DNA from: Bowmanella denitrificans
GTDB lineage: Bacteria > Pseudomonadota > Gammaproteobacteria > Enterobacterales > Alteromonadaceae
NCBI RefSeq assembly: GCF_002887595.1
Contig: NZ_PEBU01000016.1
Coordinates: 1 to 64,000 of the forward strand
Reading direction: 5' to 3'
DNA length: 64,000 nucleotides
Shown here: in pieces, positions 18,727 through 27,787 of the stretch
Layout of the letters: each line of letters opens with the position of its first letter
Numbering within the stretch: position 1 is the first letter of the stretch
The notes under the pieces: generated by a model
Databases searched by the model: none
Seen by the model: only the letters and a program-made list of their open reading frames with translations
What the model was told of the DNA's origin: nothing
Made by a program: the position numbers and the translations under genes

Positions 18727-19821
18727 TTATAGTTCTATTAGTTTCAAATAAGATTTTGCTACAGTTGAAGCGTCAACTTGTTTTAATATTTCAACTGATT
18801 GTAAGTCTGGATAGGAACAAAGAGCTTTGTCTATCGCTTTTGCTAAACTTTTATGATCTCTGCAAGGCACCAAAAATTCAGAAAGAAAACCTGTCATAAT
18901 TTCCCTAGGTCCATGTGGACAATCGGTGCTGACAACAGGGGTACCGCATATCAGTGACTCGATCAACACATTCCCCAGACCTTCATGATCTGAGCTAAGT
19001 ACCATCAGTTTGGCTTGCTTAATCCAAGGATAAGGGTTGCTTTGAAATCCCGGTAATATAACTTTGTCTTCAACACCATATACCTTAGCCATTTTACGGG
19101 CCTTTTTAATATTGTTGCAAAGCAGCACAACGGGAAGCGAGGTTTGGCAGTGGCGTAATGCCCGAAACAGAACATCATGGCGTTTTTGCTTGGCAAAACG
19201 TCCAACATGAATGATGTAATCCGTTTGCGGTAACCCCGCAACCTGCTGTTCAGATTGTAACTTGATATCGGCGATATCGAAGGGGTTATAAATGGTCTTG
19301 ACTGAGTTTGGTGAGGCTAGTTTGCAAGATTCCAGTTCCTTGGCGATACCTGCCGACACCGTAATCAGATCTTTTTTATCCAACGCACGTTTGGCCCGAT
19401 ACATCTTGTAATATTTTATCGGCCCCATGCGTTTTTGCTTATTCAATTCTTCCTGAATGGCATTATGCACCACATAAAAACTTGGCGTGACTTGCGCGCG
19501 ACTCATGAGCAGATTGCTTTTATCGAGATTGGAATAATAAGCATCAAACTGTCCCACCTCTGTCTGAATCCGCTCAATCCAATTGCGGAAGTCCTGGGCC
19601 AGTTTTTCCATGCCCAAGATTGGGTCGCAGCTACGGTGCTTGCCTTTTTGCCAATAGTACACGGGCAAAGACGCCGGAACGTGATACAAGCCAAACTCCT
19701 GCAAAACCAACAGGTAGGGCTGATGTCCCAGGTTTTGCATAGCCACCGCCAAAGTCAGCATACTACGTTCTGCCCCCCCACCCGCTAGACTATCAATGAC
19801 TATGGCTATGCGTTTACTCAT
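18727..19821 (-). CDS. GT4 family glycosyltransferase
   Basis: 364-residue GT-B fold transferase. The N-terminal acceptor motif GGGAERSMLTLA and the C-terminal donor site HEGLGNVLIESLICGTPVVST (E-x7-E) identify family 4. No signal peptide; expected to work on the cytoplasmic face of the inner membrane. It overlaps the preceding gene by 8 nt and is the last of a minus-strand run of LPS-related genes. The sugar donor and acceptor cannot be read from the sequence. Confidence 0.88.
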   Translation of the reverse strand: MSKRIAIVIDSLAGGGAERSMLTLAVAMQNLGHQPYLLVLQEFGLYHVPASLPVYYWQKGKHRSCDPILGMEKLAQDFRNWIERIQTEVGQFDAYYSNLDKSNLLMSRAQVTPSFYVVHNAIQEELNKQKRMGPIKYYKMYRAKRALDKKDLITVSAGIAKELESCKLASPNSVKTIYNPFDIADIKLQSEQQVAGLPQTDYIIHVGRFAKQKRHDVLFRALRHCQTSLPVVLLCNNIKKARKMAKVYGVEDKVILPGFQSNPYPWIKQAKLMVLSSDHEGLGNVLIESLICGTPVVSTDCPHGPREIMTGFLSEFLVPCRDHKSLAKAIDKALCSYPDLQSVEILKQVDASTVAKSYLKLIEL

Positions 19822-20890
19822 TTTGTAAATCCTTCAGTAATTGGCGAATATCCTGCATGGCTGTGTCCACGCCATTAAGTCCTTGAAATTTTGATAGATT
19901 TCTCTTGATTTTTTCCATACTGCGTGGCTGTTCCATTTGCAGGGCAACCTGAGTAATGCTATCAGTCTGGCATGGACTAATCATAATCAGTCCCTGCTTC
20001 AGGCACGCTGAAATTCGTTTGGGTTGATCTTTTGAAACGGCTACGGCTACGGTCGGCACTCCCAGCGCTATCGCCTGCAATAATGTGTCTCCGCCACTTA
20101 GCACTGCATAGCGACTTGCTGCCAGTAAGTTAATAAAATCATCATTATCAACAGCATTCAGACATATGATGTTAGCAATATCTGGTATCGGCTTGGGGTA
20201 ATTGGGACCAAATACCATCACGACTTGGTTTCCGTGGTCTGCGAGGGCTTTAGCGCTCTGGGCAAAGCTGTCTGCAGCCAAGCCATCCGGGCCCTTATGC
20301 CCGCCAGAACCAGCGTTTAACAGCAGGAATTGTCTTTTTTGCAGGCCATATTCTGCCAGTAATCTTTGTTGGCGTTCTTCCGCTGGTGGTGTGAAGACCG
20401 GGCCGATACAGTATGGTTGCGTAAAACCCAAAAGCCTGAGCTTCTGCCGGTCAAACCAATTGGGGGCGCCAATTACAAATTCCGGTTGTACCACCCAATG
20501 ACGATCTGTGTATTTGGCCCGACTGATACGCATCCCTCGCCGACGCTTGCTGCGATGCTGGCTGATAAACACCACCTTTGCACCCATATTCTTCGCCTGC
20601 GCCAGCTGGGACTGTCGCCCTGAGGCGTCAAATATCACCAGATCCGGCTTAAAGGTGGCAATTTCCTGGCAGACTTCTGCTTCGCATTTGGTCGGGGAAG
20701 CGTCCAATAGCAGTGCAGGATAAGGGCAGGACGCAGCGTAAGGAGCATGTTTACTCAGGATAAATCGAATTGTGGCATTGGGCATTTCTGCCATTATCGC
20801 CTTGGCCAGGATCAGGCAACGCATATATTCACCGATGCCTTCTGGTGACGATACCGGAACAAGCAAGACTTTAGGGGAGGGAATAGTCAT
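19814..20890 (-). CDS. GT-B type glycosyltransferase (MurG/SpsG-like)
   Basis: 358 residues. The first half has a Rossmann-like VLLVPVSSPEGIGEYMRCLILAKAI start, the second carries LNAGSGGHKGPDG and SGGDTLLQAIALGVPTVAV, resembling the nucleotide-sugar site of the GT28 C-terminal domain found in MurG and SpsG. Exact family and substrate are uncertain. It overlaps the downstream GT4 gene by 8 nt, so both are probably made together for LPS or surface glycan assembly. Confidence 0.7.
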   Translation of the reverse strand: MTIPSPKVLLVPVSSPEGIGEYMRCLILAKAIMAEMPNATIRFILSKHAPYAASCPYPALLLDASPTKCEAEVCQEIATFKPDLVIFDASGRQSQLAQAKNMGAKVVFISQHRSKRRRGMRISRAKYTDRHWVVQPEFVIGAPNWFDRQKLRLLGFTQPYCIGPVFTPPAEERQQRLLAEYGLQKRQFLLLNAGSGGHKGPDGLAADSFAQSAKALADHGNQVVMVFGPNYPKPIPDIANIICLNAVDNDDFINLLAASRYAVLSGGDTLLQAIALGVPTVAVAVSKDQPKRISACLKQGLIMISPCQTDSITQVALQMEQPRSMEKIKRNLSKFQGLNGVDTAMQDIRQLLKDLQNE

Positions 20891-21008
20891 TATATTTCTC
20901 AGCCCAATTTGAGAGGGTGTAGATAAAGGTTACAGATAATGCCTCTTGGACATAAACATCTAACAGAAGCAATAACGCTATTTCTGAGACTAGCTTCAAT
21001 GTGATCTC

Positions 21009-21764
21009 TCATCGTTGGCGCGCGAGTCCGAACTTGATGCTGCGACGCAATTCGATACGATTTTTAACTGCGAAGCTTAATAAGTTTTTAAATTTAATTA
21101 ATGACTTGCTTTTGCTTTTTTTTCTTTTATTAAAAATATCAATCTCACTTTCAGCATCATGCGGCTTGATAATATAAGGTGTTAAACCATATATATTAAG
21201 CTTATGCTCCCACCAATATTGCAATTCCACATCAACTGGACGGCCAAATTTTTCTGTGCCGACTAAAAGCTTTTTGGCCCCGGATAAACTGACGAGCTGG
21301 GCGCATGTCCGGGAAGGGACTTTATCATAACTAGATAACGTGAACTGCTCCACTTTTGTACTGAAGCGTGCTCGTCGTTTAATCGGATACTCGGCTAACT
21401 TAATATAATCCCACTCCATATCCATGGCAGAAATGGCTTGGGTTATCTTGTGAAGATCATCTTCAAGGATAAAATCATCTTCGAGTATTAAAGCAAAATC
21501 CAAACCTTCAGAAATAACGCGTTGCCAGGCTTGCCGGTGACTAAGAAAACAAGCAATTTCACCCCGGTTCATCCGCTTATGGTATTTTTTGCTGTTCAGT
21601 GACACATCATAATGTTGCTGCAACTCCTGTTCAGACAAGTACTGTCCGTCAATGGCCGGAATTCGGTCAAACTGAATGTTGAATTTGGCGAACTGCTGCA
21701 GGCAGTGCTGCAATCTGATTGTCGACCTATCCAAATTAATTAGGAAAATCTGATATCGCTTCAT
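21009..21764 (-). CDS. glycosyltransferase family 25 (LPS core)
   Basis: 251 residues from the preferred ATG at 21764 (MKRYQIFLINLDRS), which matches the GT25 N-terminus; an in-frame TTG at 21800 is possible. Diagnostic segments are RGEIACFLSHRQAWQ near residue 80 and LILEDDFILEDD, the latter holding the metal-binding acidic residues. GT25 members add galactose or related sugars to LPS core. The last 60 residues are lysine-rich and hydrophilic. Lies 71 nt from kdkA on the same strand. Confidence 0.88.
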   Translation of the reverse strand: MKRYQIFLINLDRSTIRLQHCLQQFAKFNIQFDRIPAIDGQYLSEQELQQHYDVSLNSKKYHKRMNRGEIACFLSHRQAWQRVISEGLDFALILEDDFILEDDLHKITQAISAMDMEWDYIKLAEYPIKRRARFSTKVEQFTLSSYDKVPSRTCAQLVSLSGAKKLLVGTEKFGRPVDVELQYWWEHKLNIYGLTPYIIKPHDAESEIDIFNKRKKSKSKSLIKFKNLLSFAVKNRIELRRSIKFGLARQR

Positions 21765-21835
21765 AACATTTTGCACCAAGCAGAAATGCCTATCACGCAA
21801 GACTGATTAAATTGAGTAAGTTTGGCAATCTGGCA

Positions 21836-22558
21836 TCACTTGATGTGCTCACTATGTTGGTAACCTCGTTGCAATGCATGCCACTCCTGCTCCTGCCAAA
21901 AATACCCAGGGCTAGTTTGCCGCTCCTTGCTTAACGAGCGTTTTAGTCTGGCTAAGTTTTGAGCTTTCCAGGCACTTCCTGAGCGACGTTGACAGCGATC
22001 AAAGTCGATTAGCCAAATCCTATTTTGGCTATCCATCATTAAATTATGAATATTTAGATCATGGTGATATATCTGCAGATTATGCAGGCTGGCAATGGCA
22101 CAGCCTACATCAAACCATTGCTGTTCAGACAGACTTTGCTGGCATAACAACTGGTGCAGATCTTGTGCATTCTCAATTTGCTGCTGTATCAAGTCCGCGC
22201 GATAGATTAAACCGCAGCGTTGCACGTGAGCGGCTACCGGCCTCGGCACTGGCAAGCCTTGGTTGTGCATCCAGTTCAGCAAGCGAAATTCTTGAAATGG
22301 CCGACTATTTTTGAGACCGGTAAAAAAATACTGATCATCCAGCAATTTACCCACCAAGCCGCCGCGGCGGTAATGACGCAGTACCAAGCGATGTTCTTGG
22401 TGAGAGACAAAGTAAGTGGTGCCGCGTCCATGCGACTGGCCGGTTATGTTGCCGTGCCAGAAGCCAATGTCAAAATGTGCCGGACCACAATCTGGCAGTA
22501 TCTCTGTATCCATCAGCCAGTGGTGAGAACCAGCCCGACATTGCTTAACAGACGACAT
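21836..22558 (-). CDS. kdkA: 3-deoxy-D-manno-octulosonic acid kinase
   Basis: 240-residue kinase that phosphorylates the inner Kdo sugar of LPS at position 4. The kinase-like catalytic loop YHHDLNIHNLMMD and the metal-binding IDFDRC are clear. Start set at 22558 because CAGGA lies 5 nt before it; the ATG at 22588 has no ribosome binding site. Length then equals that of the Haemophilus enzyme. It is divergent from a heptosyltransferase gene and one gene away from waaA, the Kdo transferase whose product it modifies. Confidence 0.92.
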   Translation of the reverse strand: MSSVKQCRAGSHHWLMDTEILPDCGPAHFDIGFWHGNITGQSHGRGTTYFVSHQEHRLVLRHYRRGGLVGKLLDDQYFFTGLKNSRPFQEFRLLNWMHNQGLPVPRPVAAHVQRCGLIYRADLIQQQIENAQDLHQLLCQQSLSEQQWFDVGCAIASLHNLQIYHHDLNIHNLMMDSQNRIWLIDFDRCQRRSGSAWKAQNLARLKRSLSKERQTSPGYFWQEQEWHALQRGYQHSEHIK

Positions 22559-22615
22559 CTTGTTCCTGCTTTGTGGTAAATTCGCCATTTTACACTATCC
22601 ACCCTGGAAGATTGA

Positions 22616-23644
22616 GTGAAAAACCTCTGTATTCTGCGCCTGTCCGCCATTGGGGATGTTTGTCATGCCGTTGCTATGGTGCAGCGTATTCGCCGCCAAT
22701 GGCCAGAAACTGGTATTACCTGGGTCATTGGTAAGGTTGAACATCAGTTGGTCGGCGACCTGCCTGGGGTCACTTTTGTTGTCTTCGATAAAAAGCAGGG
22801 CCGTCAAGCCTATACACAGCTAAATCGTCAACTGGCTAATCAGACGTTCGATGCCTTGTTAGTTATGCAAGTGGCTCTGCGCGCTAATCTGGCGGCCCGG
22901 CAAATTCGGGCCAGACGTAAAATAGGCTTTGACTGGCAGCGCAGTAAAGAGTTGCACTGGTTGTTTACCAATCAGCGTATTCAACCACAGCAGCATGCAC
23001 ATGTGCTGGATGGCTTTATGGCCTTTGCTGATGCCATTGGTGTACCTGCCGAAACACAAGTGCAATGGGATATTCCCATTGAATTGGCAGACAGGCAATG
23101 GGCAGATGAACGGGCTGCATCTCTTGGGAACTTTGTAATTATCAGCCCAACTGCCAGTAAAGCGGAGCGAAACTGGTTACCAGAGCGCTATGCCCAGGTT
23201 GCAGAATACTTACATAATCAGGGCAAGAAAGTGGTGCTTTGCGGAGGACCGGCCAAGCTGGACCGACAGGTAGCCGATGCAATTCAGGCCCATACCTCTG
23301 TAATTCATACCGATTATGTCGGCAAGACCAGTCTCAAACAAATGTTGGCTCTGATTGCCCAGGCTGAGCTGGTAATTGCACCAGACACCGGCCCTGCGCA
23401 TATGGCCACCGCTGTGGGTACCACTGTTATCGGCTTATACGCCCATAGTAATCCAAGACGCACAGGCCCCTATTTGGACCAGCACCGGGTGGTATCGGTT
23501 TATGATCAACAGGTGGTAAGCCAAAAGGGCAAAAGCTGGCAGCAATTGCCCTGGGGTACCAGAGTAAAAGGTCAGGACTTAATGGCGGCTATCAGTGTTG
23601 AAATGGTGCTGGATAAAGTGAATGAGTGGTTATCCGGGGGCTAG
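22616..23644 (+). CDS. GT9 family heptosyltransferase
   Basis: 342 residues, starting at GTG with TGGAAG upstream. The N-terminal LRLSAIGDVCHAVAMVQRI acceptor motif and the C-terminal APDTGPAHMATAVGTTVIGLY donor motif are typical of ADP-heptose:LPS heptosyltransferases. Transfers a heptose to the inner core in the cytoplasm. Whether it corresponds to WaaC, WaaF or WaaQ cannot be settled by eye. Convergent with waaA, 19 nt apart. Confidence 0.9.
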   Translation: MKNLCILRLSAIGDVCHAVAMVQRIRRQWPETGITWVIGKVEHQLVGDLPGVTFVVFDKKQGRQAYTQLNRQLANQTFDALLVMQVALRANLAARQIRARRKIGFDWQRSKELHWLFTNQRIQPQQHAHVLDGFMAFADAIGVPAETQVQWDIPIELADRQWADERAASLGNFVIISPTASKAERNWLPERYAQVAEYLHNQGKKVVLCGGPAKLDRQVADAIQAHTSVIHTDYVGKTSLKQMLALIAQAELVIAPDTGPAHMATAVGTTVIGLYAHSNPRRTGPYLDQHRVVSVYDQQVVSQKGKSWQQLPWGTRVKGQDLMAAISVEMVLDKVNEWLSGG

Positions 23645-23663
23645 AAGTGCTCCAGTACAGTCT

Positions 23664-24929
23664 TTAAGTCAGCTTAAATAAGCAGGCAAGCGTAGCATCA
23701 ATCGCCCCTCTATTGGCTTTGAGTACCGCCAGGCCTGCTTCCCCAGCCTGCTGCATGCCAGATGGATTAGTTAGCCAGTTTCTGGCCTGCATAATGATGT
23801 GCTGACTATCGGTTACGTTCTTTAATGCCCCGGCTTGCTTAAGTATCTGGCATATCTGAGGATTGTTGTGTTGGGAAGGGCCCATCAATATAGGTACAGC
23901 CAGTGCCGCAGGCTCCAGCGCGTTGTGTCCTCCTCTTAAAGCCAGACTGCCACCAACAAAGGCTATGTCTGCAACGGCGTAAAGACGGGCTAGTAAACCC
24001 ATTTCATCGGCCAGTAAAATGTCGCTGCCAGCATTGCAAGGCTGTTGGGCACTAGTGCGGCAAAGGGTCAGGCGTTGCTTCTGACATAGCTGAGCGACCA
24101 GATCAAAGCGATGTGGGTGTCTGGGCACCAGTACAAGCAGCAGATCGGCAAACTCAGTTTTAAGCTTTTTATAAGCGTCCAGCAAAATGGCTTCTTCCGG
24201 CTCATGGGTGCTACCAGCAATCAGAATCCTGCGGTTTGCCAGCCCATATTGAGCCAGGGTGTCGGCTCTTAGTAACGTTTTCTCCGGAATCTCCAGGTCA
24301 AACTTGATGTTATTTGTAAGGTGCAACTTTTCTGGGTTGATACCCAATTGCAGATAGTTGTCATAATCGCGTTGCCCTTGGGTACATACCTGATGCAGCT
24401 TATGCAGCATAGGGGCTGCTAGCATATTCAGACGTTGATAACCTTTTACCGACCTGTCTGTCATGCGGGCGTTAATGACAGATACCGGGATACCCTTCTT
24501 CCAGCAGGCATGGATTAGATTCGGCCAAAGCTCGACCTCCATTATTAACACCTGGCTGGGTTTGACCCGGCTTAACATCCCTGCCATGGCCATGTGCAAG
24601 TCAAAAGGCAGGTAGAAGTGATGTACGGAATCGCCAAAGGTCTGTTTTACCCTGTCCGAGCCGGTTGGTGTGGTGGTGGTAATCGTAATCTGCAAATCTG
24701 GCTGTAAAGTCTGAATTTTTTTTATTAAACCTGTGGCGGCAACCACTTCTCCCACTGACACACAATGCAGCAATATCCCACCTGCTTTCGGCGCGCGGGG
24801 AATAAAACCAAAACGTTCAAAACGACGGCGGTTATATGACTTGCTGCGAATGGCTGCTTTGACCAGCAAGCTGGCAAAGGCAAAGGGAATGAGTAACGTC
24901 AGTAACAGTGAATAGCTCCAGCGCAACAT
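23664..24929 (-). CDS. waaA: 3-deoxy-D-manno-octulosonic acid transferase
   Basis: GT30 enzyme that attaches Kdo to lipid IVA. 421 residues from the start at MLRWSYSLLLTLL, which matches the family; the open frame continues to 25025 and an ATG at 24974 is also possible, none with a good ribosome binding site. An N-terminal membrane anchor is followed by SVGEVVAATGLI, EVELWPNLIHACW, AGSTHEPEEAILL and GGHNALEPAALAVPI. The presence of kdkA next door suggests a monofunctional WaaA that adds one Kdo, as in Haemophilus. Confidence 0.93.
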   Translation of the reverse strand: MLRWSYSLLLTLLIPFAFASLLVKAAIRSKSYNRRRFERFGFIPRAPKAGGILLHCVSVGEVVAATGLIKKIQTLQPDLQITITTTTPTGSDRVKQTFGDSVHHFYLPFDLHMAMAGMLSRVKPSQVLIMEVELWPNLIHACWKKGIPVSVINARMTDRSVKGYQRLNMLAAPMLHKLHQVCTQGQRDYDNYLQLGINPEKLHLTNNIKFDLEIPEKTLLRADTLAQYGLANRRILIAGSTHEPEEAILLDAYKKLKTEFADLLLVLVPRHPHRFDLVAQLCQKQRLTLCRTSAQQPCNAGSDILLADEMGLLARLYAVADIAFVGGSLALRGGHNALEPAALAVPILMGPSQHNNPQICQILKQAGALKNVTDSQHIIMQARNWLTNPSGMQQAGEAGLAVLKANRGAIDATLACLFKLT

Positions 24930-25082
24930 ATCCTGGACCAGGGTTGGGCGATAAGCTGAGGTAAGCAAGGGCATTACATTTCTTGACCGGCTGAAAGGTG
25001 GCCACTTTAGCAGAAAATTCATCATTCTGTATTAATGCTCTGTTACCTAATACTGCTTATGGCGGCTGAAATTTCGAAATCT

Positions 25083-26132
25083 ATGCAGAGCCCTCCCTCC
25101 AAACTATTGATTGTCAGGCTAAGTGCTATTGGTGATGTGGTGATGACCACAGGGCTGTTGAATCCACTCAGGGCAGCCTACCCGAATTGTCAGATAAGTT
25201 GGTTGATTGATGAGTCTATCGCCGATCTATTGTCCGAAAACCCGTCGGTACATTTAATTAAATGGCCAAAGCGTCATTGGCAGCAGTTGTGGCGGGATCG
25301 TCATTGGTCACGTCTTTTTAAAGAGGTGAGGGCTTTTCGACGCAGTTTGAAAGATGCAAAGTTTGATTGGGTTATTGATGCGCAGGGATTATTAAAAAGT
25401 GCCTTGCTGGCCAGATTTACCTGTGCTAACCGGCGCATTGGTTTTGCTGGCAAGGAAGGCAACGATTATCTGATGACCGAAGTGCTAGAGCGTCAGCAGG
25501 GCAAGCAGATTGGTAGTGAATATCGTGGGCTACTAAGCCACCTGGGGTTGAATCCACAGCATTATCGAATGGCGCTGCCATCCGCTGTTGAGACCCAGAG
25601 TCATACGGAGGCCTTGCGGGCCAGCTTGTTCGCTGCGTCGAACTATATTTGTCTTGCTCCTTTCACCACTCGAGCGCAAAAGCATTGGCCTCACTCATAT
25701 TGGCTGCAATTGTTGGCGTGGCTTAGCCAACATAATGGCTGGCCTTGTCTGATTCTGGGCGGACCCGGAGATCGTGACTTGGCTGAGCAGTTAACCCGTC
25801 AGCAAGCAAATACTTACCATTTATGTGGCCATACCAATCTATTGCAAAGCAGTGAACTGATCCGTACCTGCCGTTTGTTGGTTGGCGTCGATACCGGCCT
25901 GACGCATATGGCGGTTGCTCATGGGGTTCCGCTGGTGGCGCTGTTTGGTTCGACCCGTCCTTATCTTCAAACCTACCAGGACAATGCCAGGATATTGTAT
26001 GACAACAGGTCTTGTTCTCCTTGCCGGCGACATCCGGTTTGTGATGGAAGATTTGATTGTATGCATGAGCTGACACCTCATAGAGTTTCTGTGGCCATCG
26101 AGGAATTGCTAAATGAAAGTTCTGCATCTTGA
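25083..26132 (+). CDS. GT9 family heptosyltransferase with cysteine-rich tail
   Basis: 349 residues. LLIVRLSAIGDVVMTTGLL at the N-terminus and VGVDTGLTHMAVAHGVPLVALFG near residue 285 place it in GT9. The C-terminus carries CSPCRRHPVC and a further cysteine pair, common in one branch of GT9. The start is uncertain: ATGs at 25035 and 25059 are in frame but none has a ribosome binding site. It runs divergently from waaA with overlapping or abutting leader regions, and overlaps the next gene by 20 nt. Confidence 0.85.
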   Translation: MQSPPSKLLIVRLSAIGDVVMTTGLLNPLRAAYPNCQISWLIDESIADLLSENPSVHLIKWPKRHWQQLWRDRHWSRLFKEVRAFRRSLKDAKFDWVIDAQGLLKSALLARFTCANRRIGFAGKEGNDYLMTEVLERQQGKQIGSEYRGLLSHLGLNPQHYRMALPSAVETQSHTEALRASLFAASNYICLAPFTTRAQKHWPHSYWLQLLAWLSQHNGWPCLILGGPGDRDLAEQLTRQQANTYHLCGHTNLLQSSELIRTCRLLVGVDTGLTHMAVAHGVPLVALFGSTRPYLQTYQDNARILYDNRSCSPCRRHPVCDGRFDCMHELTPHRVSVAIEELLNESSAS

Positions 26133-27198
26133 ACTGGGGCGACATCTCTATGGTGGCGCCAAACAGGTCGTGTATTTAATGCGGGGCTTGCTCGAGTTCC
26201 AGGTAGAGAATGTCTTGGTTTGTGCCGCGCAGAGTGCAATTGCTGATACCGCCCAGCCCTATGCTCGAGTCGTCCCCATCCAGTATGGCGGAGAATGGGA
26301 TCTGCGCATTCTGTACCAGCTGTTTAGCATTATTGGTCGGGAAAAGCCTGATCTGGTGCACCTGCATAGTCGTCGCGGTGCAGATACCTGGGGATTACTG
26401 ACTACCAGACTGGCGGGGGTACCTGTCGTCTGTTCCCGAAGGGTAGATAACAAAGAGCCTGCGTGGTTGGCCAGATTGAAGTACCGCAGTTGCAATAAGG
26501 TTATTTGTATCTCTGACGGAATTCGTCGGGTACTGATTGACGAGGGTGTACCGGCCTGTCATCTGCACCGTATTCACAGTGCGGTTGACTTAGCTGAATA
26601 TCAGCCAGTGCAGGACAAAGCCTGGTTTCTGGACACGTTCAAATTGAGCGGCAAAGAATTGGTTATCGGCTGTTTTGCCCAACTAATTGACAGGAAAGGG
26701 CAATCACTGCTGATTCAAGCGATTGCCAACCTTTGGCAGCGACACCCTAACATCCGCCTGTTGCTCTTCGGTCAGGGGCCCAATGAACAGAAACTCCGGG
26801 TGTTAATCCAAGATTTAGGTATGCAGGATGTAGTGCATTTAATGGGGTTCAGAAAGGATGTTGCGCGGATTATGCCGAATATTGATTTGGTTGTTCATCC
26901 CGCCTTTGCTGAGGGGTTGGGCGTAGCTTTACTGCAAGCAGCTGCTTGTGGCATTGCGGTTATTGCTTCCCGGGTTGGAGGCATTTCAGAAGTTATTGAG
27001 GATCAGAAAACCGGACTGTTGGTTGAACCCGGCCAACTTGGACAACTTCAAAGTGCCATAGAACAGCTGCTGGAAACAACGCACTTGAGAAGACAAATGG
27101 GCGCCAAAGCGAGAGAAAAAATGCAACATCAGTTCTCACCGCAGATTATGAGCGCGCAAAACTACCACCTTTACCTTGAAGTGCTCGCCAACATTTAA
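26113..27198 (+). CDS. GT4 family glycosyltransferase
   Basis: 361 residues. GRHLYGGAKQVVYLMRGL at the start and FAEGLGVALLQAAACGIAVIA in the donor domain identify family 4; the second acidic residue of the E-x7-E motif is replaced (EGLGVALLQ), a feature seen in part of the family. LHSRRGADTWG lies in the acceptor half. Starts inside the upstream heptosyltransferase gene (20-nt overlap), so both probably act on the same core oligosaccharide. Donor unknown. Confidence 0.87.
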   Translation: MKVLHLELGRHLYGGAKQVVYLMRGLLEFQVENVLVCAAQSAIADTAQPYARVVPIQYGGEWDLRILYQLFSIIGREKPDLVHLHSRRGADTWGLLTTRLAGVPVVCSRRVDNKEPAWLARLKYRSCNKVICISDGIRRVLIDEGVPACHLHRIHSAVDLAEYQPVQDKAWFLDTFKLSGKELVIGCFAQLIDRKGQSLLIQAIANLWQRHPNIRLLLFGQGPNEQKLRVLIQDLGMQDVVHLMGFRKDVARIMPNIDLVVHPAFAEGLGVALLQAAACGIAVIASRVGGISEVIEDQKTGLLVEPGQLGQLQSAIEQLLETTHLRRQMGAKAREKMQHQFSPQIMSAQNYHLYLEVLANI

Positions 27199-27331
27199 CT
27201 ACATGCCATTTAAGTCCGAGTTAAAAAAACAAAGTAACAGTTTGATTTCAGGTGATAAATACTTTTGAATTGGGAGAGTTGCGCTATGCTTGAAATGTAA
27301 ACAGCGTGGCAAAGGCACATAAGGCAGGGAA

Positions 27332-27787
27332 GTGAAAACCAGCAAATACTTGAAACTGATGATTGGCCTGTTGTTGCTCAGCTTGTCTGCCGCTGTATCC
27401 GCCAGTGATGCCGAGGTTATTGTCAACGCGGACAGCCAGGTTTTACATCTGTCACCGGCGCAACTTCGGCGCATTTTTACCATGCGTCAACGTCAGTGGC
27501 CAAACGGCACGCTGATCAAAGTTTTCGTATTACCCAATCAAAACCCGCTTCACCAGCACTTCTGTAAATCTCAATTGAATATGTTTCCTTATCAGTTGGA
27601 ACGGCTGTGGAATAAATTAGTGTATTCGGGTTTGAGTGAACGTCCTGTTGAGGTTTATGACCAGCAGCAAATGCTTCAGGTCATTGCACAAACCCCAGGT
27701 GCCATAGGCTACATTGGCAAAGGTATGGATATTCAAGACTTCGGGGTGTTACTTATCACTATCAGTGAGGACGACAGTAATGAATAA
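27332..27787 (+). CDS. small PstS-like periplasmic binding protein
   Basis: 151 residues with a signal peptide (LLLLSLSAAVSAS). The mature part matches the short phosphate-binding-protein-like domain (PBP_like_2): LSPAQLRRIFTMRQRQWPNG and QTPGAIGYIGKG are the typical segments. No transporter permease or ATPase is nearby. GTG start with AGGGA just upstream. Its last 8 nt overlap the next gene, and a GGDEF-EAL gene follows one base after that, so a sensing role is more likely than uptake (inference). Confidence 0.8.
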   Translation: MKTSKYLKLMIGLLLLSLSAAVSASDAEVIVNADSQVLHLSPAQLRRIFTMRQRQWPNGTLIKVFVLPNQNPLHQHFCKSQLNMFPYQLERLWNKLVYSGLSERPVEVYDQQQMLQVIAQTPGAIGYIGKGMDIQDFGVLLITISEDDSNE

